Assembly: GCA_019722365.1 (NCBI GenBank)
Contig: JADFUC010000856.1
Location: forward strand, 744,001-808,000
Direction: 5' to 3'
Source of the DNA: Lithospermum erythrorhizon
Taxonomy: Eukaryota > Streptophyta > Magnoliopsida > Boraginales > Boraginaceae
Length of the DNA stretch: 64,000 nt
The position numbers and the translations under genes were made by a program. The notes below the pieces were generated by a model that saw only the letters and a program-made list of their open reading frames with translations, made no database searches and was not told the DNA's origin. Positions 49,001-59,575 of this stretch are shown here, in pieces (positions within the stretch are counted from its first letter, which is position 1; each line of letters opens with the position of its first letter).

Positions 49001-51021
49001 TTGAACATGAAAGACACCACGGCCTCAAGTTTATGAACTTTTGGTACCGCTATCGATAGCTGAATTCCATTTGTTTTTTGTTGCAGGGGGCTAAAACACT
49101 CGAATTGATGAACTTAAAGAAGACCGCTTTTGCGGCTTCGCTTGATGATTCAAGTTGTTTTGGCCGGTTTTTCAGCCGAATCGGTCAAAACCGGTTGAAT
49201 CTAACTTGTAATCGACTCGGGCGTAACCTGGCCAGCGAATCGGCTGGAAACCCACAGAACACGCAGTTAAAGACGCGGGGAGCTGGGGTATATTATTTCG
49301 ATGGCTTGTAGAGCATGTTAGGTCAGAAGATGTTATAATTTTTAAATATTACGAATCGAATCGAAATACCCTTACAAATGGCACGCCAGATATCACATGC
49401 GACTTTAACGAAAAAATTGAACGACAATACTAATTGGGACCACGTTTTTTAAAACATAAAGTCGATTTATAATACTTTTAATTATCCCAAACATAAAAGA
49501 GAATGCTTTCCTCATCCAAAACATGCGAATGCATTCACGCTCTTTGGCTCTTTTATTATGTATAAGATGTTCCCCTACTATGTTTAATAACCAAGAAAAA
49601 TACCTTGCTTGTCTTGTAGCCAACTTACCCAACTTATCTGGTTTGCCGGTAATGTAGTATTTGCATCCAAAAACCTTGAAGTAGGAGATGTTTGGTGTAT
49701 TTTCATTCCACATTATATAAGGCGTTTTGTTCACAAGCAGCCTTAGGAAGACTCGATTCAACACATGACACGCTTACCAGACGACCCAAAAATACTTTTG
49801 TTTTATCATTCATTACGTTTGCCATTTCTTGAATGGTTCGGCCTCTTCTTTCTATTTGCGAGTCCGTGGTTTAGAAAGTGTTTATACGATGCTCGTCAAG
49901 AATTCACAAAGAGACAATTCTCAAATTTCCCACCATGGTCACTTTGATTCATTTTGAACCTTTCTACACAACTTAACAAACTCATCAAATGCATCACTTT
50001 TATTTTCAAGTAGAATGGTCCAAGTATATCTTGAGAAATCATCAACAATAACGTATACATACTTTGAGCCATCCAAGCTAATTACATCCATTTTACCAAA
50101 AAGATCCATATACAACAATTCAAGTACGTTATTCGTAGATATGCGATTTACAAGTTTGAATGAGGTTTTCTTTACAAACTTTAATTTTGGTAAACTCCAA
50201 CATGATCATTTTTGCATAATAACACACTTATCATGTTTAAAAGAAACGTCAAACTCATTTTCACAAAGTTGGCTTATACTCGACAAGTTAAATTTTAAGT
50301 CTTTTACCAATAAGACGTTTTTAATTTTGATCGAATCTTTTTTGCCAATCCAACCTTTTCCAATAATTTTGCTTTGCTCATTGTTTTCGAAAGTTATATT
50401 TTCAAGAGTCTTGTTTCCAAGCTTTAGGAATAATGATATATCACCGGACATATGTCTTGAGCATCCACTATCCACAATCCAAATATTTTTCCCCATGAAG
50501 TTTGGATTGTAAGGAATGATTATCATTATTGAGTACCTGAGTTGAGGGGGAGCTTTGCTTATGTTTGGATTGTAAGGAAACCAAAAAAATAAAGTTTTTG
50601 TTGTTTATTATTTGCAAGATAAGTGTATACATTTTGAATTTCTCGAGGGAGGGACATTTGATAATTCTCAGAAGCTCACAGATTCCTGTAGTTAGCAACA
50701 GTATGGTCAATGCTTTCCCCATTCTATTATCTGATCTTATCCTTTAAGTCAACATCTGAAAAGTTTATGCTAAATAGCACAAGTGTTGAAGATTGTAGTT
50801 TTGAAATGTAACCAACTGCAATTTTTGACTGAACATGACAGGTTTTGGATTCTGTACAGAGCCAAGCAAGATGGACCAGTCGTACTGGTGAGCTCTAATC
50901 CCATACTTCCTGCAGTAGCTTCTAACATCATAAACCCTGAACATTGATATAGTTCTTGTTTCTGCTTCTCTAGGGCTGGAGACATCCATGGGAAGGTCAT
51001 GGTCATGGCGGTGGACATTAG
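46023..51021 (+). CDS. NDUFB2: NADH dehydrogenase [ubiquinone] 1 beta subcomplex subunit 2 (complex I)
   Basis: Three exons: 46023-46126 (104 nt), 50842-50887 (46 nt) and 50974-51021 (48 nt with TAG). The joined protein is 65 aa. Exon 1 reads MGGGHGPSTTYKG, then HHPKRWHTVTGKGLCAVMW, whose last codon (TG|G) is split by intron 1 (GTAATT...GACAG). Exon 2 is FWILYRAKQDGPVVL. Exon 3, after an 86-bp intron (GTGAGC...CTCTAG), is GWRHPWEGHGHGGGH. The protein is a small accessory subunit of mitochondrial respiratory complex I, in the membrane arm, with one hydrophobic segment around CAVMWFWILY. Length and sequence fit the plant NDUFB2 family as I remember it. The reading frame and all splice sites are intact, so the gene looks functional. 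Intron 1 is unusually long, 4715 bp, and is filled with tandem repeats and a copia fragment. The gene converges on the BPS1-like gene ending at 51435. Confidence 0.93.
46192..46690. repeat. tandem repeat in NDUFB2 intron 1, about 2.7 copies
   Basis: GATTGGTTTGTGGGTTGTTT occurs at about 46199 and 46384, a 185-bp period. The second half of the unit (AAGATTGAATTTTTAT ... CTAGTA.TT.TAGTG) repeats again about 131 bp later. Confidence 0.7.
47200..49330. other. unidentified insert-like block in NDUFB2 intron 1
   Basis: About 2 kb with higher GC and CpG than the flanking intron and several broken plus-strand ORFs (47328-47543, 47524-47787, 48366-48692, 48503-48685, 48856-49059, 49078-49311). None shows a domain I recognise. 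The composition suggests a decayed transposable element, possibly part of the same insertion as the copia fragment next to it. No terminal repeats are found. Confidence 0.35.
49400..50600 (-). mobile_element. Ty1/copia fragment (SIRE/Maximus-like), protease to integrase
   Basis: The minus strand reads WIVDSGCSRHMSGD (50410-50460, the junction after gag with the copia protease DSG motif), LYMDLFGKMD and VYVIVDDFSRYTW (about 50035-50125, integrase core), then NKTPY and NISYFKVFGCKYYI (49670-49740, C-terminal integrase). Later codons are frameshifted. The end of gag appears present, but RT, RNase H and both LTRs are missing, so this is an internal fragment. It lies antisense to NDUFB2 within intron 1. 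Confidence 0.85.
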
Positions 51022-51217
51022 GTGGATTTTCTTGATATTTACGACATACTTAAATGTAGAACCTGATGGATATCAATTTTCTTGATAAACTCTTTATCAT
51101 GTTTGTAGGTGTCCTTGGAGTGCCTAAAGAGTAAGGACGGGCACAGAGTTCTACTGATATGCTTTGGATATGGATTTGAGCGTCCAACCGGAGTACGCAT
51201 TCCCTTGTATTCTGTTG

Positions 51218-51223
51218 AATAAA
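51218..51223 (+). terminator. AATAAA polyadenylation signal of NDUFB2
   Basis: AATAAA lies about 200 bp after the NDUFB2 stop codon and 210 bp before the end of the convergent BPS1-like gene, a plausible place for 3' end formation. Confidence 0.45.
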
Positions 51224-51434
51224 TGACTGAAGAAAAAATGTAGACATCTGTTTTATGCTTGCCTTTCAAGATCCTATGCTGCTGTGTTTCTAACACTCGA
51301 CCAACTCTTAATAATCATTGTTCTATCTTCTCAAGTTATTGATCAAGTTCATGAAACTTAAAAAGTAACTGGATGAACATGTAATGCCTTTGGGTTAGGA
51401 TAGTCAGATAGGTAAACTGTTCAAAAGCAATACA

Positions 51435-52334
51435 CTAGAAGTAGCTATTTACATTGTTAAGAAGATACACTCTGTTTCTCAACAATAACCTGAATACACA
51501 TTCCAACTCCTGCTCTAACTCTTCGATGCTTGCTTCTAATAACTTCATATTTTTAAGTACATTTTGAATTTTCATCATAGAATTACTGGATTTCTTATTA
51601 TGCATTAGTTGTGCCAAACCAAAGTCAATCTTCTCCACCAAATACCCTTCTATTTCTTTTTCACCTGAAACTTTCTTAGCTTTCAAGAACTTTGATATAA
51701 GACTCCAACCACTGAACTTTGATCTATTTGCCTTTGTATGAGATATGAAACATAAACTGGATTGCAACACCTCAAAAGTAACTTGTTGTACACTTTTGAG
51801 CAAATGTAAGAAAGAATCGTGCATGGCAGAATCGTTTTTGTGAAGCATGTTACCATAATGTTTCTTGATCTTCTTCATTTCTTTGAAGCACTTGCTTACC
51901 ATTTTATGTAACATTTTCTTGGATGTAATGTATTCTCCAATATCATATTCCACCCCTTTTCTTCTCATTGATGACTCTATTTCTTTCAATCCATCCTTCA
52001 CTTGAGAATAGCAATCTTTAATACCCCCACACATGTCCAATAGAATGATTGATCCCTCAAGAATTTCTTCTAGTTCCGCCCCTTTAATGCCACCACCTTT
52101 CTCACATGCAAGGTCCTCTTGGTAGGCATGCAAATGAAGGGCATCACCTAAAGACTCGTACAAAGCCATGAGGCAGCTGAATTGATGGCTCAATGATAAA
52201 TGAGAAAAGGGGAGGTGGGTACCTTGAAATGACTCTATTATCCTTAGCAAATGTTGCTCAGTTGTAACAAGAAGGGGGTGAGATGTTGAGGGCAGGCTAT
52301 TTTTTCGAATATTATTGGTCGTGGTATTAGCCAT
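51435..52334 (-). CDS. BYPASS1-like DUF241 protein, paralogue 1
   Basis: An intronless gene encoding 299 aa. The start chosen is the ATG at 52332-52334 (MANTTTNN). An ORF upstream in frame reaches 52466 but would add 44 residues and run through the TATA box at 52415-52422. Family marks: SLPSTSHPLL (13-22), an all-alpha body with LYESLGDAL and GSIILLDMCGGIKD, YITSKKMLHKMVSKCFKEMK, and the C-terminal EELEQELECVFRLLLRNRV plus YLLNNV. DUF241 proteins are plant-specific; the best-known relative, Arabidopsis BPS1, limits production of a mobile root-derived signal that arrests shoot growth. The biochemical activity of the family is not known, and nothing here shows which role this paralogue has. The frame is intact. 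It converges on NDUFB2. Confidence 0.9.
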   Translation of the reverse strand: MANTTTNNIRKNSLPSTSHPLLVTTEQHLLRIIESFQGTHLPFSHLSLSHQFSCLMALYESLGDALHLHAYQEDLACEKGGGIKGAELEEILEGSIILLDMCGGIKDCYSQVKDGLKEIESSMRRKGVEYDIGEYITSKKMLHKMVSKCFKEMKKIKKHYGNMLHKNDSAMHDSFLHLLKSVQQVTFEVLQSSLCFISHTKANRSKFSGWSLISKFLKAKKVSGEKEIEGYLVEKIDFGLAQLMHNKKSSNSMMKIQNVLKNMKLLEASIEELEQELECVFRLLLRNRVYLLNNVNSYF

Positions 52335-52414
52335 CAACAGGAAGAAATGGCTGAATAACCTTTTATCTTTTCTCAATCTTTGATTGTGTGAAATGAAATA
52401 TTTTACGATCTCTA

Positions 52415-52422
52415 TATTTATA
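52415..52422 (-). promoter_or_regulatory. TATA box of BPS1-like paralogue 1
   Basis: TATAAATA on the minus strand, about 80 bp upstream of the ATG at 52334. A second candidate (TTTATATAG) lies about 15 bp further upstream. Confidence 0.65.
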
Positions 52423-52469
52423 CTCTCTATATAAATATTTAGACAGCTAGCTAAGACAAAATTCAAAAG

Positions 52470-53695
52470 GTTTGCTTTGTCGTTACTTTTCGGCTTAAAT
52501 TAGTTATATTATCTCGCTTTAATTCTTCCTCGCCGTTTAATTTATGCTTGGTACGCTTGGATCACCGTGAATGAGTGGCAGGTAGTGATTTGAAATTATT
52601 CTGGCAGGTTATAATTTGAAAGCAATTCATTATAATAAATTAAATTGGTTGTCAATATAATAATTTTAAAGTATGGTAGTTTATAGTAATATATTAAATC
52701 AAGGGTCATATTTATCAATTTCCATTTTTTCTCAATTCTGTAAGTGTGAATGCATTTTTAAGAATATGCAATGGTGAATGAGCGGTAAAATACTCTATTA
52801 GGGAAATTCATATTTAAGTTTCCAAACAAGAAAAAATATTAAATTATTCTTAATCCTTGCTGATACTCCCCAAAACAAATAAATCATAATAATTTTTCGG
52901 TAGATATGTGATGAGTGTATTGTTTTTTAATTAATTGAAACTCTTAATTAATTAAGTTAAATTCAAGTTGAAGAAGTAATACAATGTATTCATGCGGTAC
53001 ATAATGTATCGCCCCTTTGTTTTCATTTCAAGCATACGTGGGTGGGACATTCATATTTCACGTACAAATGGTACAATTCCATAGCTGCACATTTTTTTTA
53101 ATACATATAAAATTCTGGTCAATTATTATAATTAGCTATTTCAAGGCATACTAACATGTACAAATTTATCCATTAATTTTATAATATTTTTTTATAATAT
53201 AAATAATGAAATAAAATTATGTAATATACTGAGTATATAAGAGGAACAAATAAAAAAGATAATTCTATATAGTTCAAAATTAAACCTCAAGAAAAATAAT
53301 TGAATCACCATGTAAGTAAAATAATCGACGGCCTTTATTTTTTCTTCTGCCCCGATGTTGTCAAACGTAAAGAATACTCATTTTAAATTCTCAATTTCGT
53401 GGACGACAATAATAAGAAAGAAAAATGTTAATATCGTACCTCGTGGGCTTACCCCTAGAATCGCCAATAACCCTGCATATTACATAAATAGATTTGCATT
53501 TACAATATTTGTTATCCCTTTTCATTTTCAACATCTAGTAGTGCTAAGCGTTAATTTGGCACATTAATTGGTTTCGGGTTTGATCCGATTTATTAGGTCC
53601 ACATTTTCTTCATTAGCCCACTAGTTAGTTGGTTGGGCTCTTAGTCCGATCCAGTTCTAGTTTGACCTAAATTTATTGTCACATTCCATTGAGGC
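52470..53695. other. intergenic, no gene seen
   Basis: AT-rich DNA. A 70-aa ORF at 53355-53567 (plus) has no recognisable domain. Confidence 0.5.
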
Positions 53696-54443
53696 TGATT
53701 AATGGAGAAAATTCTGCAAATGGCACTAGATTTCATCCCTTTTTAATTCTTGTTTATAGCATCCTTTTAATATCATTTGCATAAATAACATATTTTCACA
53801 TAAATTGTCTAAAATACCCCCAATTAAAATAACACGCTTCATCTCCTTTCACCACCACCCAACTACCACCCCACCCCTAACCCCTACTGCCACCACACCT
53901 CTCCCACCCCACTGTCACCTTCCCCACCACCCCTTCCCTTCATGCCACTGTTCTCCCCCACCACCTCCCCCTTTCCTCCCCACTGTCCCATTTCAAGAAT
54001 TATAAGGAAAATATTATGCTTTAGCAAGAAAAACAAGAAATAATGAATGAGTGTAATTTGGAACAAATATCTTAAAAAATGAAGGTTTTTTGTTAACTGA
54101 AAATGAAAAGGGATAGCAAATATCTTGAAAAAGAATAAAATATTGAGAAAAAATGAAGATGGTACTGATGATAATGGATAAAGTGTGATCTGACCATTGG
54201 AGATTTGAAGCTTTGATGACTATGGATGAGCTTTTTGATAGAGTGAACAAATCAATTTGGGCGGAGGGGTGGTGGGCGGAGGTGGTTGGGGTAGGGTGGG
54301 TGTATTGAAGAAGAAGGATGTTATTTTTGCACAGTGTATTTTATAATTTATGAAAATGTTATTTAAGTAGCTGATACAGGATGTTATAAATTAAAAAAAA
54401 ATGGTCAACTGAAGCCATTTTTCTGAATTTTCTCTGATTAATG
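53696..54443. mobile_element. non-autonomous Mutator-type element with long TIRs and 9-bp target duplication
   Basis: The element is 53705-54434 (730 bp). It is bordered by perfect 9-bp direct repeats TGATTAATG at 53696-53704 and 54435-54443. Its ends are inverted: GAGAAAATTCTGCAAATGGC on the left against GAGAAAATTCAGAAAAATGG read inward from the right. Similarity continues through TTATAGCATCC/TTATAACATCC, and more loosely through CCACC-rich inner arms (53850-53990 on the plus strand, 54255-54305 on the minus strand). Long TIRs plus a 9-bp duplication are the signature of Mutator-like elements. No transposase is encoded; the two ORFs inside are low-complexity Pro/His/Gly shadows of the CCACC arms. 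Confidence 0.85.
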
Positions 54444-54664
54444 ATTATAGCAAACAATCGTTTATTACGATTTTTTTCTCTATTAACAAAAATATATAAT
54501 GTAACAAATTGATGACCTATTGTATCAAATGGTTGAACACTTAAAAGGCAAAACTAGTAGTAATGAAACTCAAAATAGTTGTTACATACTAAAATTATAT
54601 AGTAGTATATCTTTTTATCATGAATTTGATACTTTTAACCTAGAATACGACTCAAGTGAATAAT

Positions 54665-54921
54665 ACTCCGTCTATTTCTCTTTACTTGTCTTTTTAATCC
54701 AATTTTTTGGTTTTAAATTATTTGTCTTTCTAGCATAGAAAATTATAATTTCACATTTTTAATGTAATTTTTTGTCTGCTTTTTTTTATTAAATTGTCAA
54801 CCAATCAATGATATAGTTTCAATTAATTGTCATTCTATATTTTCAATATATTTTTTGATTATTTTTTATTTTCTTAATTCTATGCATAAAACGTGACAAA
54901 GCATAATTAAAAAGACGGAGT
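54665..54921. mobile_element. MITE with ACTCCGTCT ends
   Basis: A perfect 9-bp inverted pair, ACTCCGTCT (54665-54673) and AGACGGAGT (54913-54921), bounds 257 bp of AT-rich non-coding DNA. The interior shares a block with 55912-56150. Confidence 0.7.
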
Positions 54922-54924
54922 TTG

Positions 54925-55910
54925 TGCAATTATTTAGTAGTTTTCTATTTTTGGAGTAGATGCCACAAAATGCAAGTGTGTTATCTAGCTATCAAGCAAG
55001 AGTAATTTTACAATCAATTTGAAAATAAAAGATATGAAGTTCGATTCCCTAATTGTGGATACCATACAATTTTCCTAAGAGGAATAAGAGCAATCAATAT
55101 AAAACAAGAACAAACTAAGTCATATTTATAATAAAACTAGTAAACGTATCGCCAAGGCTGCATTTGCCAATAATATTTATGTTTCCATTTAAACTGGAGA
55201 TAAATAAATAAAGTAATTAATTATTTACGAATTTATAAATTATAATTTCGATTTTATATTATAATTCATTTGTCTATAGTTATATAATCCCTTATAATTT
55301 TTAATAATATAATTTAATAATAGATTTAAAAGTTTTGTTACTATACTACTTTCATTTTCTGCCATGCTAATAAAGTTAACGCACATTATATAATTTTTAT
55401 TTATTGTTAAAAAATTATTTTTCTTTCAATAATAAAAATGGACCTTATGTTAATATTTGTACAAACCGACACACAAGACATTTTTGCGAAATTCTCTCAA
55501 TTTTACCACCAAACAAACAAAAAGAGCGCCACACATTGGGACGCCCTTGCTCGAATGCGAAATACTCCAAATTAATTATATTAAAATCAAATTAATAAAG
55601 CATTTACATACTTCTTTTAAAAAACTATATCTTGTAAAAACTTCAATAAGATATATCATTGATTAATATTACTCGATATAAAACTTTTAAAATTTTGGAC
55701 ATAAATAACAACTTTAATATAAAAGCCAATGTAAGATGAAAAGGCCGCCATATCTGATGTTCATCAATAAAGCGAATTATATATCTATAATATACATATT
55801 CATGTACGTATTTTTTGTGACCATAATATCGATGTAATTATATTTCTATATGTAGTTTTAAAACTAATATAGTATTTATATCGACAATATACCTAGTTAG
55901 TTTACCGCCC
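54925..55910. other. intergenic, no gene seen
   Basis: AT-rich DNA between two related MITE-like units. Overlapping short ORFs at 55404-55666 show no domain. Confidence 0.5.
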
Positions 55911-55911
55911 T

Positions 55912-56150
55912 CCACTTTTTTAGTTTTCGCTTTAGCCAAAGTTAAATTGTTGAAATACAATGCTTTAGCATAATAAATAGTATTTTTATATTTTCAATGT
56001 ACTTTTTGTCTATTTTTTCTCTAAATTAACAACCAATCAATGATATTGTTTCAATTGATTGTCATTTTACTTTCAACGACCTGACATTTTTTCTTTCCTT
56101 AATCTATGTAAACGGCTAACACAACAACTAAAAAAATTAGCGAGTAATTA
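55912..56150. mobile_element. second, degraded member of the same MITE family
   Basis: It shares CAACCAATCAATGATAT.GTT, TCAATT.ATTGTCATT and TATTTTCAATGTA-type blocks, in the same order, with 54720-54905. The left end reads CCCTCCACTTTTTTAG. The terminal repeats are not intact. Confidence 0.55.
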
Positions 56151-56450
56151 CTAATCAATATTAAATAGTCAAGATTGATTTTTTTAAATTTCCTTCATAT
56201 CAATTCAATTCTAATTAATTATTGTATCTATACGAGTGATAGTTATATTTTTATTAAAAACTAACATGTTATATATATTATAAATTAAAAAATACTACTC
56301 AAATAGAATATTCAAATCTATTACCCCTACATACTAATAAATGATCATTACGCTGATTTAAGTCAAGCCCAAATCGATGAGGCAAACTTTTATGCCTTCA
56401 TCGATAAATATAGTTTTGATTTGAATAAAATTTAATATTATTATTAAAGT

Positions 56451-57560
56451 GTTGAAATCAAATTTGCACTGATTCCCTTTTATCAGCTATTCGCTGCGAC
56501 AATCAGGTATCAATTCATTTACCGGCTGTTAAATGACATTTCCGAACTTACTTGCTCACCTGCACGGTATATTACTAGCGCTGGCTCGCGATAATTTACG
56601 TTACAGTTTATCATGATCTACTATTAATCGTTATAATAATAAGAATTAATAATTATTATTATTATACAACTTACTATTATTCCAGCCTCGTATGCCACAC
56701 ACATACAAGCTTCAGCTTATATTTCACGTATTTAAATTAAAGAATCAGAGCACTGAGAAATGTATTTCAATTACACGTTCTTACATTTTGGCGTGTGTAA
56801 TATCGACAAATGTAATCACTAAATGCTTATTTAATCGATCCGGTAATTTTAGTATTCATCGATAACTGAAAGATATCGACATCGACTCATTATTATTTAA
56901 TATTTCAATAAATTTAAATTATACGAGACTTCAGATATCGGTAAATGTATTTCAATATTTATATATTTGTCAAATATATATAAGCCGATGAACATCAATT
57001 GGTTAAACTCGGCAAGTTTAATCAATTAAGAATTTCCAGACGATGAATAACTTGATAAGTTATCTCGGATAGTGACTCGTTAGTATTTCAATCGACTTGT
57101 TAAGTTAATTAAAATGTAATCAACTCACTAGTAACTCATTATTTACCAGAAGTCTCATAACTATGTAATTAAGCTTAATCTCAGTTAAACTCCGATTTCT
57201 TAACGAGCCGCTTAATCCAGTGCAATTTTGGGACTCTCAGTTTAAAAGTTAGGATTAGGGTTTTCACATGCTAATCACAAAACCTCCACCCCTCAAAGAA
57301 ATAATTGCTTCCTCCTCTCTAGAGAATTCACATTTCATCACAAACTCTAGCAAGTCAAGCTCTGCCTCGATTCCTCTCGCGCAAGGCAATCTGCATTTAC
57401 ATCTCGCTCTGGGTGTCGAATGTTATCGAGAGAGGATCTCGAGGGCTTTCACGCGGCACTACGCTGGGAATCAAGGTTCAATCCGCCTCCGTCAAGTAGT
57501 TGTAAGAATTCTCGTATTCATACATTCATATTTTATGCTGCTAGATTAATTTACATTATT
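56451..57560 (+). mobile_element. LTR of the nested family, copy B
   Basis: It begins TGTTGAAATCAAATTTGCA and aligns with 17408-18330 through many blocks (CTGCGACAATCA, TTAATCGTTATAATAAT, ATTATTATTATTATACAACT, GCCACACACATACAA, CATCGATAACT), including the ATTCATA-rich right end. No coding domain follows, so it is a solo or truncated LTR. The ORF at 57268-57549 lies in its GC-richer right part and is probably not a gene. Confidence 0.6.
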
Positions 57561-57564
57561 TCGA

Positions 57565-59570
57565 GAATCCCGGATGTATGAATTGGTGTTATCACTTATT
57601 GGCCATGCCTGTATTCTGGGACAAGCATATCAAAATATTGTTTGATCATTTTCACCAAATAATATTCAACATAAATAAAAATATTTAAATTTAACATTTA
57701 ATCCGGCAAAGTGAGTATTAGATACGTAATCCTTGATACTTTTTTATTTCAGCTTGTTGAAATGTGAATACAAAAATATCATATAATAATTTATATATAT
57801 TCTTTAATAGTAATTTTTGAATTAGAAAAATTATTTTTAATTTATAATTGAATAATTATCATATAAAAAAATTTAGTATGAGTAGATTAATTCATTACAT
57901 TAAAATGAAATTAACTTATTGTTTTGATAAAATTTAAAATATCAAAGGCAATATTATATCAAACACTTTTATCTGTAGGTAAAAATATTGAGTACTTTTT
58001 ATATAATTGGATTAATGAATATATAATACTAAGATACGTGATGCAGTTTTCAGAAACTATTACATACATTATAAAGAGTAGTTAGATAACTCCAATATTT
58101 GAATTGGTTATGTAATTTTTGCATAAATTTGTGTGATTTGATGAATTACAAATTATTATAGGAGTTTTTTAAAATTTGAATATATTTTCCTATAAATAAA
58201 AATAATATAATAGCGATAATATAAGAATTAAGAATGCTAAGTTAATAATAAACACAACTCATTAAGGGGATTTATGAGACCACGATGGCAGATGCCAGTT
58301 CATCTTGATGCCTTCAAGACTGCATTATGATGAGACAATGGTAATATGTCTACATGATACGTAAATGATGATGATTGCTTAATAATTATACAATTAAATA
58401 TACTCATAATTATGTGATTTATTTCTCTGTCAAAAAAACCACCAAACTTATGATTAAACTCGAAATATTGTCATGTGTACGAGCATGTTTTTCATCAGTT
58501 TAGTTCATTTGCTAATCCCAACTTCGCTGATTGATTAACTTTTGTTTATTGACACATAATGGTCATTAAGTTTGTTCTTCACCTCTTCTAAACCATCACA
58601 TCCCCGATCATGACCATAACTACAAATTCCTCGCAGACATTACGGGCTTATGAATCGCGGATATATCTCTCACACAAGATTCGTGACTTCTTCTTACCAC
58701 TGCAATAACACATTCCTCATGGCTCAAACCTTCATCACTTACGCATGGTATGTCGAGGTGGCACAACTCAAAGCTCTCAACCTGAACTATGCGCCGAATT
58801 GCTCTTCCAGTTCACATCCCAGGCGGTGTTTTTATAGCTTCCATTGAATGTATTTAAACCTCTTTTATTAATACTCCTACCTCTAAGCTCGACATGTGAT
58901 AATTTTGGCCATATATATCGTTGATGGGAAAGTTCAAATTATTTTTGCATCACAACATGGTCAGCAAAACATTGTTGATAAGTTTCCAAGCAATATATAT
59001 ATATATAGGGGTTTATTATTACTATTTCTGAATTAATATTTGGATTATTGCTTGGAATCCTGTAACCTTTTTTCCTCCATTTTATGAAACATGATTTTTG
59101 TATATATTTGAACATTATGTATGCGAAATGCACATAACGGATGGTACAATTATCGTAATTATACGGCACTCCGGATCAAGCCAGACAAGGCCCCACCAAT
59201 CTACTCTTAATATTTTATATATCATGCGATGAGTAACAGAAGCATGTCAGAATTTATCAAGATTTCAGAAATAAGAAAAAGGGTCGCATGAGTTTTAGTA
59301 TTTTTATATAAATGTATTCTCTTATTTCATGCGCTTATAATTAATGCTTTATTTTTAACAAAGAATCAAGAAGCTTAGTACTACTGTACGGAGTATGTAC
59401 AAAGTGTTTAATTCTCAATTTACACATCTAATATATTCCAAAGTACTAATTTTCATATATTAAATCACAAAAGCTTATTAAAAGAATTAACAAACGTAAA
59501 GTACAAACAATGTAATATGAATAAATATATAAAATCAGAAAATTGTAAGATAAATAACTTTTTCAAGAAC
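57565..59570. other. intergenic, no gene seen
   Basis: About 2 kb of AT-rich DNA. A 65-aa ORF at 58650-58847 (plus) and a 76-aa ORF at 58939-59169 (minus) show no domain. The right end should include the 3' UTR of BPS1-like paralogue 2. Confidence 0.45.
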
Positions 59571-59575
59571 TCCTA

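Noticed and set aside
53805..54066. Pro-rich and Gly-rich ORFs on opposite strands
   Set aside because: They are translations of the CCACC-rich arm of the Mutator-type element.
55000..55045. tRNA-like T-loop word GTTCGATTCCC
   Set aside because: No A-box, anticodon stem or acceptor stem can be drawn around it.
57268..57549. 93-aa plus-strand ORF
   Set aside because: It lies inside LTR copy B, has no domain, and the related copy at 17.4-18.3 kb does not preserve the frame.
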